In this document: in pieces, positions 7,711 through 16,001 of the stretch
Layout of the letters: every line of letters begins with the position of its first letter
How positions within the stretch are numbered: position 1 is the stretch's first letter
Assembly: GCA_002499705.1 (NCBI GenBank)
Contig: DAMU01000062.1
Location: forward strand, 1-17,009
Source: Euryarchaeota archaeon UBA91
Lineage (GTDB): Archaea > Thermoplasmatota > Poseidoniia > Poseidoniales > Poseidoniaceae
Length of the DNA: 17,009 nt
Direction of reading: 5' to 3'
Made by a program: the position numbers and the translations under genes
The notes under the pieces: model-generated
What the model was told of the DNA's origin: nothing
Seen by the model: only the letters and a program-made list of their open reading frames with translations
The model's database searches: none

Positions 7711-9845
7711 TTGAAATCGAAAAGAGAAGGTTGCCCTCCTTTCTTTTCGGGCGGTGGAGGCGATTCTTGGGGCGAAGGAGAAACCGATTGCCCTATGGCC
7801 TGTTCGAGTTGTTGTTCTGACCAAACCTGTACTCCAAGCGATTCTGCCTTGGCAAGTTTTGAACCTGCTTTTTCACCAGCAAGAAGAACACTAAGTTGTG
7901 AGGAAACACTACCGACGACTTTTCCACCGGCTGCTTTGATTGAGAGTTGGACCTCTTTACGCGGGCGTTGAAGTGTTCCGGTTAAACAGAAGGTCATACC
8001 ATCCAATGGACCGCCTGAGGCTGCTTTGGGTTCTTCAAGGATGTTGATGTGTGTGGCAAGGTCAAGCAACATGTCTTTTCTTTTTGAGAGTCCATCACGA
8101 ACTTGAACGGCCACTTTACTGCCAATTCCTTCTACTTCACACAACGACCGTATGGCTTGGTTTTCTGGATACTGTTTGCCTTTTTCATCTGCAGAGGGTC
8201 CGAAGTTTTCCTCGCCTTGAATAGCGAATGCATCCTCAACCCACTGCAAGAGTGAGGCGAAGTCACCGCAGTGTTGGGCAACGGAAGTTGCCAGTTCTGG
8301 TCCAATCCCAGGAAGACCAAGCGCGTGCAAAAATTTGCCAAGAGAGAGCGTTTTGACTTTGTTAAGCTCGTTCAGTACATTGAGAGCAGATTTTTCGCCC
8401 ATTCGTTCCATGTTTTCCAATTGCGACTGTTGAAGACGGAATAAATCAGGAATTGAAGTGATAAGTTCTTGGTCAAGGAGCTGTTCAACTAATTTCTCAC
8501 CGATGCCGTCCATTTCCAAGGCCCTGCACCAATAGAGAATTGAACGACTTGTACGTGCATCACACATCAAATCATGACAGCGTAAGAAAGCCCCATCAAC
8601 CTCCAATTGGCCTTCGCAAGCAGGACATTGTAAAGGAATAGAGATGGATAAAGAAACGGGCAGTTTCTCTTCAAACAAGACTCCGTCTGCGTGGATTCTT
8701 CCATCGAGATCGCTTTGCTTAGCCGGCCCAAGTCCCGATTCTATCTTTGGAATGACGTCGCCACGCCGTACGATGAGAACTTTGTCGCCAATTTGAACAC
8801 CAAGGCGTTCAACTTCCCCAACATTGTGGAGTGTTGTGTGCTCAACTGTTACGCCTCCGACCATTTGAGGAGCAATCCGTGCAACCGGTGTGACGACACC
8901 AGTGCGCCCTGTTTGCCAATTGACCTCAAGTAAGACGGAGGTTGCTTCTTCAGGCGGGAACTTCCATGCTAACGCCCATCGAGGATGGTGTGCTGTGGAA
9001 CCCAATCGCTCTCGTTGCTCAAGATTGTCGAGTTTGAAGACAATACCATCGATTTCAAATTCATAATTCGAACGCTTCAAGCTCCACTCTTTGGTGTAGC
9101 CAATCATTTCACTTGCAAGTGACTTCGAATCAAAAACTTGCCAAGGTGCTGGTTCAATCCCAATGGTATTTTTCAGCATGTCCAGTAATTCGCTATCGTA
9201 ACGAAGTTGAGGAGGGTCATTCACGAACTTTACATCGTATGCACAAAACACCAAATCTGAGGCTTCTGCCTTTCCATCACCGTGTTTTTGTCGTAGTGCT
9301 CCCGAGCAAAGATTACGTGGATTTGGGGATATCTCTCTATACTTTTCTTCAAAGACTTGGAGAGGCATAACAACTTCACCGCGAACGTGACAATCAACAG
9401 GGATTTTGAGGCGTTGTGGAATGTTAGCAACCAATTTAGCATTCAGCGTAACGTCTTCGCCTCGCTCACCGCTGCCTCTGGTTGCGGCTCTGTGCAAATT
9501 CCCAGCGACGTATTCCAGAGAAAGGGCTGATCCGTCAAGTTTCGGTTGAGCCAAGTATTGCGTTCCGCCTGATGTTGATTGCGTCACGAAGTGGATGATG
9601 TCTTCATCCGTTGTTCCTTTATCCAAAGAGCGCATAGGGAACATGTGCTCAACTTTGGATGTCCCAGGAAGAGGTTCTGGTCCGACTTGATGTAAAATTT
9701 CATTCTCGGGGTCGAGTGTTTCCAATTCGTCCCAAAGCGCGTCAAATTGAGCATCTGATATCTCTGGAGCAGCATGATTGTAGTACAATTCTCGATGATA
9801 TCGAACCGCTTCGGCCAGTTGCTGAATACGTGCACCGCCGGCCAT
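7707..9845 (-). CDS. ligA: NAD+-dependent DNA ligase LigA with a C-terminal PIP-box-like tail
   Basis: LigA seals nicks in duplex DNA using NAD+, here plausibly joining Okazaki fragments and completing repair. The N-terminal Ia domain is present (YHRELYYNHAAPEISDAQFD, about 16-35, NMN binding). Lys102 in KLDG is the adenylated residue; TRGSGERGEDVT (122-133), RGEVVM (155-160), EIDGIVFK (264-271) and WKFPPE (294-299) are the other nucleotidyltransferase motifs. An OB-fold region (GRTGVVTPVA), a four-cysteine zinc finger (C407, C410, C423, C428), helix-hairpin-helix repeats (about 440-590) and a BRCT domain (about 612-684) follow. At 712 residues it is longer than the usual about 670 because of a 28-residue proline-rich tail ending QPSLFDFK. 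All catalytic parts seem intact. Most archaea use ATP ligases, so this gene was probably acquired from bacteria. Confidence 0.97.
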   Translation of the reverse strand: MAGGARIQQLAEAVRYHRELYYNHAAPEISDAQFDALWDELETLDPENEILHQVGPEPLPGTSKVEHMFPMRSLDKGTTDEDIIHFVTQSTSGGTQYLAQPKLDGSALSLEYVAGNLHRAATRGSGERGEDVTLNAKLVANIPQRLKIPVDCHVRGEVVMPLQVFEEKYREISPNPRNLCSGALRQKHGDGKAEASDLVFCAYDVKFVNDPPQLRYDSELLDMLKNTIGIEPAPWQVFDSKSLASEMIGYTKEWSLKRSNYEFEIDGIVFKLDNLEQRERLGSTAHHPRWALAWKFPPEEATSVLLEVNWQTGRTGVVTPVARIAPQMVGGVTVEHTTLHNVGEVERLGVQIGDKVLIVRRGDVIPKIESGLGPAKQSDLDGRIHADGVLFEEKLPVSLSISIPLQCPACEGQLEVDGAFLRCHDLMCDARTSRSILYWCRALEMDGIGEKLVEQLLDQELITSIPDLFRLQQSQLENMERMGEKSALNVLNELNKVKTLSLGKFLHALGLPGIGPELATSVAQHCGDFASLLQWVEDAFAIQGEENFGPSADEKGKQYPENQAIRSLCEVEGIGSKVAVQVRDGLSKRKDMLLDLATHINILEEPKAASGGPLDGMTFCLTGTLQRPRKEVQLSIKAAGGKVVGSVSSQLSVLLAGEKAGSKLAKAESLGVQVWSEQQLEQAIGQSVSPSPQESPPPPEKKGGQPSLFDFK

Positions 9846-9867
9846 GTTTATGCACCCCAGCCACAGG

Positions 9868-9875
9868 CTATGAAC
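9868..9875 (-). promoter_or_regulatory. Possible weak TATA-like box (GTTCATAG) before ligA
   Basis: GTTCATAG lies 22 bases before the ligA ATG, in the 31-base gap after the PPC gene, at the same distance as the two stronger TTTGATAW boxes. It matches only five of eight positions, so it is suggestive only. If real, ligA and the methyltransferase would have their own promoter. Confidence 0.2.
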
Positions 9876-9876
9876 A

Positions 9877-10305
9877 TCACGAAAATTGTAACCCTAAGAG
9901 TTCAACATCAGGCAGTGGGCAACGCGTCATAATCGCATGAGAAAGAATACGGATGTGGAGTTCTCCAACGACGTGAACTGTTGACGAAAACATGTGTCCA
10001 GCGTGTACGTTATTGTCATCATCGGACCAACAACAGTGTATGTGCGTGAATGCTTTTCCATCTTGGGTTCGAGCAATATTGCCGGATAAACTCACCAGTT
10101 CGGAAGGCGATTTCAGATGACGGCGCTGATAGACTCCTTGCTCATCCATGTACCCGTATATGTTCTCACGGGTTCTTCCAATACCACTGGTAATTGCCGC
10201 TGCATTAAATCCAACTTCATCAGCGAGTGCTTGCAAAGTCGAGTGTATTTCCTCATTCGAGTCAATACGCACAAACAAATCTTCACCACTTCGGGTCCAT
10301 TCCAT
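9877..10305 (-). CDS. PPC/DUF296 domain protein
   Basis: This 142-residue protein consists of one PPC domain (DUF296), the trimer-forming fold also found in plant AT-hook proteins and in stand-alone bacterial and archaeal proteins. Visible family motifs are GEDLFVRID at the start, ITSGIGRTRENIYGYMD (38-54), SELVSLSGNIA (68-78) and HIHCCWSDDDNNVHAGHMF (88-106). H88, H90 and H104 are the probable metal-binding residues. It has no AT-hook, so DNA binding is possible but not shown. An in-frame GTG at 10326 would add seven residues; the ATG gives the standard start of the domain and is preferred, though neither has a clear ribosome site. The gene lies between the small membrane protein gene and ligA and probably shares the upstream transcript. 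Confidence 0.85.
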   Translation of the reverse strand: MEWTRSGEDLFVRIDSNEEIHSTLQALADEVGFNAAAITSGIGRTRENIYGYMDEQGVYQRRHLKSPSELVSLSGNIARTQDGKAFTHIHCCWSDDDNNVHAGHMFSSTVHVVGELHIRILSHAIMTRCPLPDVELLGLQFS

Positions 10306-10341
10306 GATGTGTGCTAAACGAGGCACTTATTGAGAATAACC

Positions 10342-10914
10342 CTATTCTTCCTCGGACCGTTTGTTGCCCATTTGAGGCCAATGTGTTTCAGCATCAAAAG
10401 CAGCCTCAATTCGAGAACGGGCCAAGGTCAAATCATTTTGCCCACCTCCAAGAGGTAATGGTCCAAAGATACCCCAACCTTGTCGCAGCAACATTATTCG
10501 GCGAGCAGGTTGGCGACGAGCAAGACGTAAACGGTTCCAAGAATAGCGTTGCCCATCTGCAAATAAATGTGTTCTAGTGATGGCGTAACGCTTTGGAACA
10601 AGCAGAGAAATAATGTGCAGTGATAGCAATACATCCCAAACTATAGCGTACCAATAACTGGTATTGGATGCCTCAAGAAGAGCCCATGGTAAAGCAATCA
10701 TTGCTGCCATCGAAGCAAGATTTCCCCATTGGCGAATCACTTCTTGTGGCCCTTCACTTTCCCAAGCAAAACCCCCGTTGCTCAATTCACCTAACGTCGG
10801 AATATCTGTTCGCTGACGAGTCAGCCAGAAAGCATCCCAAGCTACGATAAGGCCGAGGATGAAAACTGCAGCGGCTGCTACCGTATTTGCAGATAAGAGC
10901 AACTCTTCAGCCAT
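10342..10914 (-). CDS. Conserved-looking membrane protein of unknown function
   Basis: I do not recognise this 190-residue protein. It has three hydrophobic segments at about 9-31, 62-82 and 85-106, then a basic soluble half. That half has a compact, well-formed pattern (YAITRTHLFADGQRYSWNRL, then RQPARRIMLLRQGWGIFGPLP) recalling PH-like or DUF5673-type membrane-linked domains, in which a strand-rich cytoplasmic domain follows helices; the comparison is tentative. The ATG sits nine bases after the stop of the giant surface protein gene, with GAGG seven bases upstream, so the two are probably co-transcribed. A link to anchoring or export of that surface protein is possible only by position. 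Confidence 0.6.
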   Translation of the reverse strand: MAEELLLSANTVAAAAVFILGLIVAWDAFWLTRQRTDIPTLGELSNGGFAWESEGPQEVIRQWGNLASMAAMIALPWALLEASNTSYWYAIVWDVLLSLHIISLLVPKRYAITRTHLFADGQRYSWNRLRLARRQPARRIMLLRQGWGIFGPLPLGGGQNDLTLARSRIEAAFDAETHWPQMGNKRSEEE

Positions 10915-10923
10915 TTAGAAGCC

Positions 10924-13900
10924 TCATAGATGTCGCTCGTCAATATCTCCAATCTCGCCACCACCGCGCCTCATCCGAGTCATGAACAAAGCGATGGCTG
11001 CGAAAATCAAAACCAAAAGGAGCAGTGTTGCTGTGGAGAAATCTCCGCTATCACTGGATGAAGTACTTTCCAATAGATCCAGCACCCCATCACCGTCATC
11101 GTCTTGGTCTTCAGTAAGGTAAGTTGTGGCTCCTTCGGGGCATGAGATGGTATTTGGCTGGCCGTCATTATCGGTATCTTGCCAAGCACATGGATCGACT
11201 GGCCATGCATCACGAGTATCGGGATGACCGTCGTTATCATCATCGGTATCTTCACTGTCTGGACCACATGGAAAGCCATTAGTTGAATCAAACCATACGC
11301 CAGTCCCAATGGTGAAAATGCATGTGTTTGTCCAGTCCCCATCGCTGTCAAGTTCAGTCACCTCAAAATCAACTGCTGCTGTTGAACTCGCGCCTAACGT
11401 ATCGGTTACCCGCAATTCGAGGACATACAACCCATACTGCAAATCAGTGATGTTGTATTGTGCTTCATTCGGTCCTCGCATGACTTCCACTCCCGCTGAG
11501 TCAGTAATGATCCAGACCAAAGTCAAATCACCCACAGCATCCAAGTCATCTGAATATTCAGCAGCAGCGAGAAGATGAACCGTTTCCATTACTCGTTGGC
11601 CCGAATACGGCTCAGTGATTTCCACTGTCGGAGGAGTATTGGCAACCAAGGACAGTTCAATTAAGGTGGCTGAAGTATCGTTCCAGACTTTCATTACATT
11701 TGGAAGACCTGTTGCTTGTGTCTGAATTGAAAACGATGATGTTTGCGATGCTGTGCCGTTTCCTACAAAGGAAACTGGTAGTTCAACCAATGGTGAAACT
11801 CCCATCACAGTCGTAGTAAACGCAGGGGTCAACCCTTCCGTCGTAATTGAATACTCTACATCGGTCAGCACTCCATTCAACTTGGCATTGAGCGTATATG
11901 TGTTCCACGTGCGTAATTCTGCACCGTCATACATCGAAGGATTCTCAGTCGAAGCATCAACAAGATCGATGGATATATCTCCAGAAGCGGAAAGAACACC
12001 ATACGTGATTCCGCCCTCAATTCGCGCAGGGTAATTTTCAGACGAAAGTACGGTTGAACTGATGATATCGGGGTTTCGCAAAATGAACGGAGCCAAGGCA
12101 CCATCACCTTCATCTGCATGCAAATCAATACCGACTGAATACGAAAAAGCGATGATATGTTCTACAATCAGAGAGTCGGAAGTTCGGCCATGGTGGCTGA
12201 TAAAGGCTGTTCCAGACCCCGGCCCATTCAAAATGACGTTGTCGATTCTGCCAGCTGAGTTATCAAAGTCAAGTCCTGGTGAGCCTGTGAGTTGAATATG
12301 GCTCATCTGAATACTGCGACTGTTTGCTCCCGTAATGCCAGCACTTGCACCCACAGTTCCATTCAAGTGAGATATGGAGAAATCCCCATCAATAGAGTCC
12401 AAAGCCAAAATATTGCCATCACCGTCAAACTGGTTCGCATCAACATTGGTCAGCGAACCGGTGACTGCAGTGAAATCAAACCCTGTCGAGATGTTACTGC
12501 CGAGCAGAATGGTGTCAAAGTGAAGGGCGATTTGTCGTGCCCAAACGCCAACTCCGTTACATGATTCCAAGTTGACTTCAGTAAGAGTCAATTCAGTAGA
12601 AGAAGGGAAGGCTTTGATGCAGCCGTTTCCTGCATCATACAAGTGGGCATTTTTGAGCGTAATGTTCGCTTGGCTGTTACTACCGATAAGAATCAATGGG
12701 TCTGCACCTGACGAGCGAGCAAGTGTGAGACCGTCGCCAATGAAAGTGCCCTGACTTTCAACATTTAACGCCGGAGAGGCTTCGAAAATTGAGGTCTGCG
12801 ACAAATCGATGGTTGAACCCGCTCCGCCCATCACAAATCCACCCCAACGAGAACCGAGGCCTGTTGAAGAAAGGGTCGCCGCGCCAGAATCAATCCGGCC
12901 ATCAACATTGATGGTACTGCCATCGGAAATTCGTAATGATACGCCATCATCGATAGTGAGTGTACCCGAGGCTTCAACGGATAAATCTCCATCGAGGAAA
13001 TACGGGCTCCACTGAGCTTCTAACACAAGCCAGTTCGTAAGAGAGCCTGGAGCGACTGTTGAAGCCATGAAGGTGTGCTGAAAAGAGGTAGAAGAATCCC
13101 AAGTTACGAAATCCATGAACGAGCCAATTTGTAGATTGATGTTTTTGATGCCGCCAGTCGTTTGTGAATTATCATCAACATAACGTGCGGTGGCCGTGGT
13201 GGAAACCTCTCCATTTGAATCAGTGGTTGTTACAGAACCGTCGATTGAAATCAAAGCACCTTCGACTGGACTTCCTTTGTCCAAAACAGTGAGGTGAAGT
13301 GAGGAAAGAACCGTTAATTGAGCGCTTGTTAGTGCAGTGACAGCCCCTTCAACACTCCCTTCAAGCATCTCTACAGAGCACCCTGGTTGAAGAAGAAGTG
13401 AACCTGTAATAATGACGTTGGTGACGCTACGCGTCGTTTGGCAAACCCAAGTTACATTGGCATCAACCGTCAATCCCAATCCACCATCGGACTGAGTCAA
13501 AACCGAATCAATACCGAGTGAAACACTGTTCGCTCCTAAGGTTGAATCGCTACCGGTTAATTCTCCTGAGCCTTCAATCTCAACAAGGCCGTCAGAGGGA
13601 AGATGAAGTGAAGTGCCGGATAATTCCAAGCCACTACCGGTTGACAAAGTGAGGTCTCCCGTCATCGTGTGAGGTGAACCGTCTGGCCGAGGCCCAAGGA
13701 ATACAAACTGTCCTGTGGAAATCGTCCAATCCCCTTGCGGTATGACGGGAACTTGGACAGATTGTCCCATTTGCGAGCCGAAAAGTATGACTCTAACACC
13801 GGCTCCTGCAAGCGTTACGTCTACCGATGAGCCACTGCTTAGAAGCGGGAGTGTTGCCCCACCATTGGCGTCGCTCTGCAAAGAAAATCCGTGAACATTG

Positions 13901-15609
13901 ATTGAAGCTTGAACGGGATTGCCTGCTAAATCGGTAAAGGTCACGGGTGTTTCTTCAAGATATGAGGCTGAAGAAACCGCTATGTTTGCCGTTGTAGAGC
14001 CTCCATAGATGAGTGTGCCATCCCCAAGAGCATCTGATGAAGATGGTTGGGTGTTCTGAGGTTGAAAATCACGAACAATAGCGCTTGAATAGGTGCTGAT
14101 GGACAGTGGAGAGGTATGTGTTGAAGCCGTCCAATCTGAAACATGGAGCGTTGAGGTTTGTTTCAAGACGACTCCATCAGGATAGGCTCGAGTGTTGAGC
14201 GTATCTGTTTGAATAGAACTGTGTTCGGAATCAATTCCAACACCCTTTCCGTCTTGGACTATGATTGACTGGCTTGAAATATCGGCGTGATCAGCAACAA
14301 TACCATTGCCAAAATGGACAAAGGACAGTGCGTTTGTATCGATAGTAGCATACCAAGCCTTCAGTCCGATCGAGGTAAGGTCGGATGCCAAATATCCCTT
14401 CGATGCAGATACTGAGGACCATTGATGAACTCCATCGAGAACATCCAAGGCAGTCGATGTGTGAGAGGTCATCGTGATTGAAAGCTGTTCGAATGTACTG
14501 CTAGGGTCACGCATTTCGATTCCTTTGGTGCCGGATGTTAAATTCGTCGAGGCAAGGTGAATATGGCCCGGTCCTGTGCCTTCAATACCGCGTTCCGTAG
14601 CGGTAAGTTCGAGATTGGAAAAACTGTGATTCCCTGAACCAGAGAGGAAAATACCGTTCGTAATGTTTGAAATTTCAAGTCCTGACCAACTGCATGTTCC
14701 AATGCATCTCTGATCAATGGTAGCCAAGGTGTCCGTTAGACGCCCTTCAAACACAATATCCTCAACCGTGAACGAACTTGCACCATTGGCAAGAAGAAGA
14801 CGTTGTCCTGAAACCGTGCCCGAAGAGACTGTCAAATCATCACTGTCTGCTGCATCAATAAGTAAAGCAACGTTGTTGGCCGTTAAACTCTGAATCGTCG
14901 TTGAAGCGCCTTGCTGGCTTGCAACAGCAACCGTCGTGTCAAAGAAGCCGATTCCGGATGCTGAAAGTATTCCGCTGGTTGAACGAAGGCCGGTACCTGC
15001 CTGAGAAATGGTAAGGGTGTCAACAGTGCTTGTGCCGGTCGACCAAAGGCCGCCAGCAATATCGGTAAAGGTTCCAGAAGAAAGATTGAGATACCCGGAA
15101 TTTCGAATAACTTCGTAGTCAATATGCTCGGCTGTCAAAATACTAATGTCGGCAGAGCCCATGACGTTGATACCGATATAGGCATCCTTGACAGTGGTTT
15201 TGAATGCTGTCAATTGGCCATCGACCTTGATGGCCGTTTTCGCATTCTCAATGGTAACATCGCTCAAAACTGCGTGTCCCTTGCTGGCAATGTAGATTCC
15301 AGTCCACAATCCAGCGCCGTGAGATCCAGCGGTAACAGGTGTTTGAGATGAGAAAAATTGCGCATTGGATGCATCAAGAGTGCCGTCTACACGAATCCAA
15401 TATCCATCGCCACCGTCAACGGTCGTCCCTGGAGAGAGCGTGAGGGTTGAGCCGTTCATGACTGTCACATTGCCAGTGAGAACAACATCTCCTGACCATG
15501 TTGTATCGACGTTGACTGAAGTGTCCGCTGCCATGGCTGGAGTAGCCATAAAAGAAAGAGGAGTGAGCAAAAGAAGAGTAACCAAACACAGGGCCCGAAC
15601 AGTTCGCAT
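10924..15609 (-). CDS. Giant secreted beta-helix surface protein with Ca-binding repeats and C-terminal anchor
   Basis: The 1561-residue product has a signal peptide (1-28, ending AMAA) and is almost wholly beta-rich and Ser/Thr/Gly-rich. Three stretches, near residues 32, 625 and 867, start with the same kind of right-handed beta-helix entry (for example GSTLTLSPGTTVDGG and SGTLTIDDGVSLRISDG), each followed by many short turns. Between them lie two small carboxypeptidase-regulatory-like beta domains (about 550-600 and 770-830). Near the end are an Ig/PKD-like domain (about 1324-1420), Asp-rich thrombospondin type 3-like repeats (1421-1515, e.g. DTDDDNDGHPDTRD), which normally bind calcium, one membrane helix (about 1524-1544) and a short basic-then-acidic tail. 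It is probably exposed on the cell surface; adhesion or polysaccharide binding is possible, but no catalytic residues can be named. A TATA-like box lies 22 bases before the ATG. Confidence 0.85.
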   Translation of the reverse strand: MRTVRALCLVTLLLLTPLSFMATPAMAADTSVNVDTTWSGDVVLTGNVTVMNGSTLTLSPGTTVDGGDGYWIRVDGTLDASNAQFFSSQTPVTAGSHGAGLWTGIYIASKGHAVLSDVTIENAKTAIKVDGQLTAFKTTVKDAYIGINVMGSADISILTAEHIDYEVIRNSGYLNLSSGTFTDIAGGLWSTGTSTVDTLTISQAGTGLRSTSGILSASGIGFFDTTVAVASQQGASTTIQSLTANNVALLIDAADSDDLTVSSGTVSGQRLLLANGASSFTVEDIVFEGRLTDTLATIDQRCIGTCSWSGLEISNITNGIFLSGSGNHSFSNLELTATERGIEGTGPGHIHLASTNLTSGTKGIEMRDPSSTFEQLSITMTSHTSTALDVLDGVHQWSSVSASKGYLASDLTSIGLKAWYATIDTNALSFVHFGNGIVADHADISSQSIIVQDGKGVGIDSEHSSIQTDTLNTRAYPDGVVLKQTSTLHVSDWTASTHTSPLSISTYSSAIVRDFQPQNTQPSSSDALGDGTLIYGGSTTANIAVSSASYLEETPVTFTDLAGNPVQASINVHGFSLQSDANGGATLPLLSSGSSVDVTLAGAGVRVILFGSQMGQSVQVPVIPQGDWTISTGQFVFLGPRPDGSPHTMTGDLTLSTGSGLELSGTSLHLPSDGLVEIEGSGELTGSDSTLGANSVSLGIDSVLTQSDGGLGLTVDANVTWVCQTTRSVTNVIITGSLLLQPGCSVEMLEGSVEGAVTALTSAQLTVLSSLHLTVLDKGSPVEGALISIDGSVTTTDSNGEVSTTATARYVDDNSQTTGGIKNINLQIGSFMDFVTWDSSTSFQHTFMASTVAPGSLTNWLVLEAQWSPYFLDGDLSVEASGTLTIDDGVSLRISDGSTINVDGRIDSGAATLSSTGLGSRWGGFVMGGAGSTIDLSQTSIFEASPALNVESQGTFIGDGLTLARSSGADPLILIGSNSQANITLKNAHLYDAGNGCIKAFPSSTELTLTEVNLESCNGVGVWARQIALHFDTILLGSNISTGFDFTAVTGSLTNVDANQFDGDGNILALDSIDGDFSISHLNGTVGASAGITGANSRSIQMSHIQLTGSPGLDFDNSAGRIDNVILNGPGSGTAFISHHGRTSDSLIVEHIIAFSYSVGIDLHADEGDGALAPFILRNPDIISSTVLSSENYPARIEGGITYGVLSASGDISIDLVDASTENPSMYDGAELRTWNTYTLNAKLNGVLTDVEYSITTEGLTPAFTTTVMGVSPLVELPVSFVGNGTASQTSSFSIQTQATGLPNVMKVWNDTSATLIELSLVANTPPTVEITEPYSGQRVMETVHLLAAAEYSDDLDAVGDLTLVWIITDSAGVEVMRGPNEAQYNITDLQYGLYVLELRVTDTLGASSTAAVDFEVTELDSDGDWTNTCIFTIGTGVWFDSTNGFPCGPDSEDTDDDNDGHPDTRDAWPVDPCAWQDTDNDGQPNTISCPEGATTYLTEDQDDDGDGVLDLLESTSSSDSGDFSTATLLLLVLIFAAIALFMTRMRRGGGEIGDIDERHL

Positions 15610-15631
15610 GGTTCCTACTTTTCAAAGCCCC

Positions 15632-15639
15632 ATATCAAA
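15632..15639 (-). promoter_or_regulatory. TATA-like box (TTTGATAT) of the giant surface protein gene
   Basis: TTTGATAT stands exactly 22 bases before the ATG at 15609, in the 92-base gap after the tRNA, where an archaeal BoxA would direct transcription starting at or beside the start codon. There is no Shine-Dalgarno match before the ATG, which fits a leaderless message. The same box at the same distance precedes the gene at 6388. Confidence 0.5.
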
Positions 15640-15683
15640 CCAAAGGTTTCAGGTCAGTCAAAATGCTGTTTCTTGCACATTGG

Positions 15684-15701
15684 CTCAATGATGGTATTGA
15701 G
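15684..15701 (-). terminator. Short hairpin directly after tRNA-Pro
   Basis: A perfect 6-base-pair stem (CTCAAT/ATTGAG) with a 6-base loop starts at the first base after the tRNA discriminator. It has no T-run directly behind it; the nearest is TTTT about 20 bases further on. It could mark the end of the ribosomal/RNAP/tRNA transcript or guide tRNA 3' processing; chance is possible for so short a stem. Confidence 0.3.
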
Positions 15702-15776
15702 TGGGCCCGCCCAGATTTGAACTGGGGTCTGACGGCCCCCAGCCGCCAAGTATAGGCCAAGCTAACCCACGGGCCC
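15702..15776 (-). tRNA. tRNA-Pro (anticodon GGG)
   Basis: The minus strand folds as a tRNA. The 7-bp acceptor stem is GGGCCCG with CGGGCCC and the discriminator is A. The D arm is GGTT-loop-TACT with the usual GG in its loop. The anticodon stem GGCGG/CCGTC carries the loop CTGGGGG, so the anticodon is GGG (15740-15738). The variable region is AGAC and the T arm is CCCAG-TTCAAAT-CTGGG. CCA is not encoded and no intron is visible. It decodes CCC and CCU. It starts 12 bases after the rpoN stop, so it is likely part of the same transcript. Confidence 0.93.
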
Positions 15777-15788
15777 CGATTGGTATTC

Positions 15789-15992
15789 TCATTGAATAGC
15801 AGTACTGAAAGGTGCAGTTTCGTAGATGAGGTCAATGTGACCGACATACATGCGTCGGCAACAGTAACGCTTCATTCCGACTTTGTCGAGTGCATCCGAA
15901 ACTTCAACGCCAGCAGCTTTCAACTGTTGGAATTCTTCCCACTTGTGAGCAATTACAGCCCCGCAACTAAAACATCGTATTGGTATAATCAT
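15789..15992 (-). CDS. rpoN: DNA-directed RNA polymerase subunit N (Rpb10)
   Basis: This 67-residue zinc-binding subunit of archaeal RNA polymerase, homologous to eukaryotic Rpb10, helps assemble the D/L/N/P platform. The N-terminal MIIPIRCFSCG and the later GMKRYCCRRM give the CX2C...CC zinc site typical of the family. Two ATG codons are adjacent (15995 and 15992). The second is preferred because it gives the family's usual M-I-I-P start and lies four bases after a GAGGTGA ribosome site (15997-16003); the first leaves only one base. The gene follows rps9 directly, as in many euryarchaea, and is followed by tRNA-Pro. Confidence 0.95.
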   Translation of the reverse strand: MIIPIRCFSCGAVIAHKWEEFQQLKAAGVEVSDALDKVGMKRYCCRRMYVGHIDLIYETAPFSTAIQ

Positions 15993-16001
15993 CATCTCAC
16001 C

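Noticed and set aside
7711..7824. Longer N-terminus of the methyltransferase
   Set aside because: The added residues lie wholly inside the ligA tail in another frame and are Arg/Thr-rich without family likeness; the ATGA overlap start is the natural one.
11007..11351. Open frame on the minus strand inside the calcium-repeat region of the giant surface protein
   Set aside because: Another-frame reading of a low-complexity GAT/GAC-rich segment; no start signal and a Met/Ile/Gln-biased product.
15640..15683. A T-rich terminator after the tRNA hairpin
   Set aside because: Only one run of four T lies in this stretch and it is not joined to the stem, so a bacterial-style terminator is not supported.
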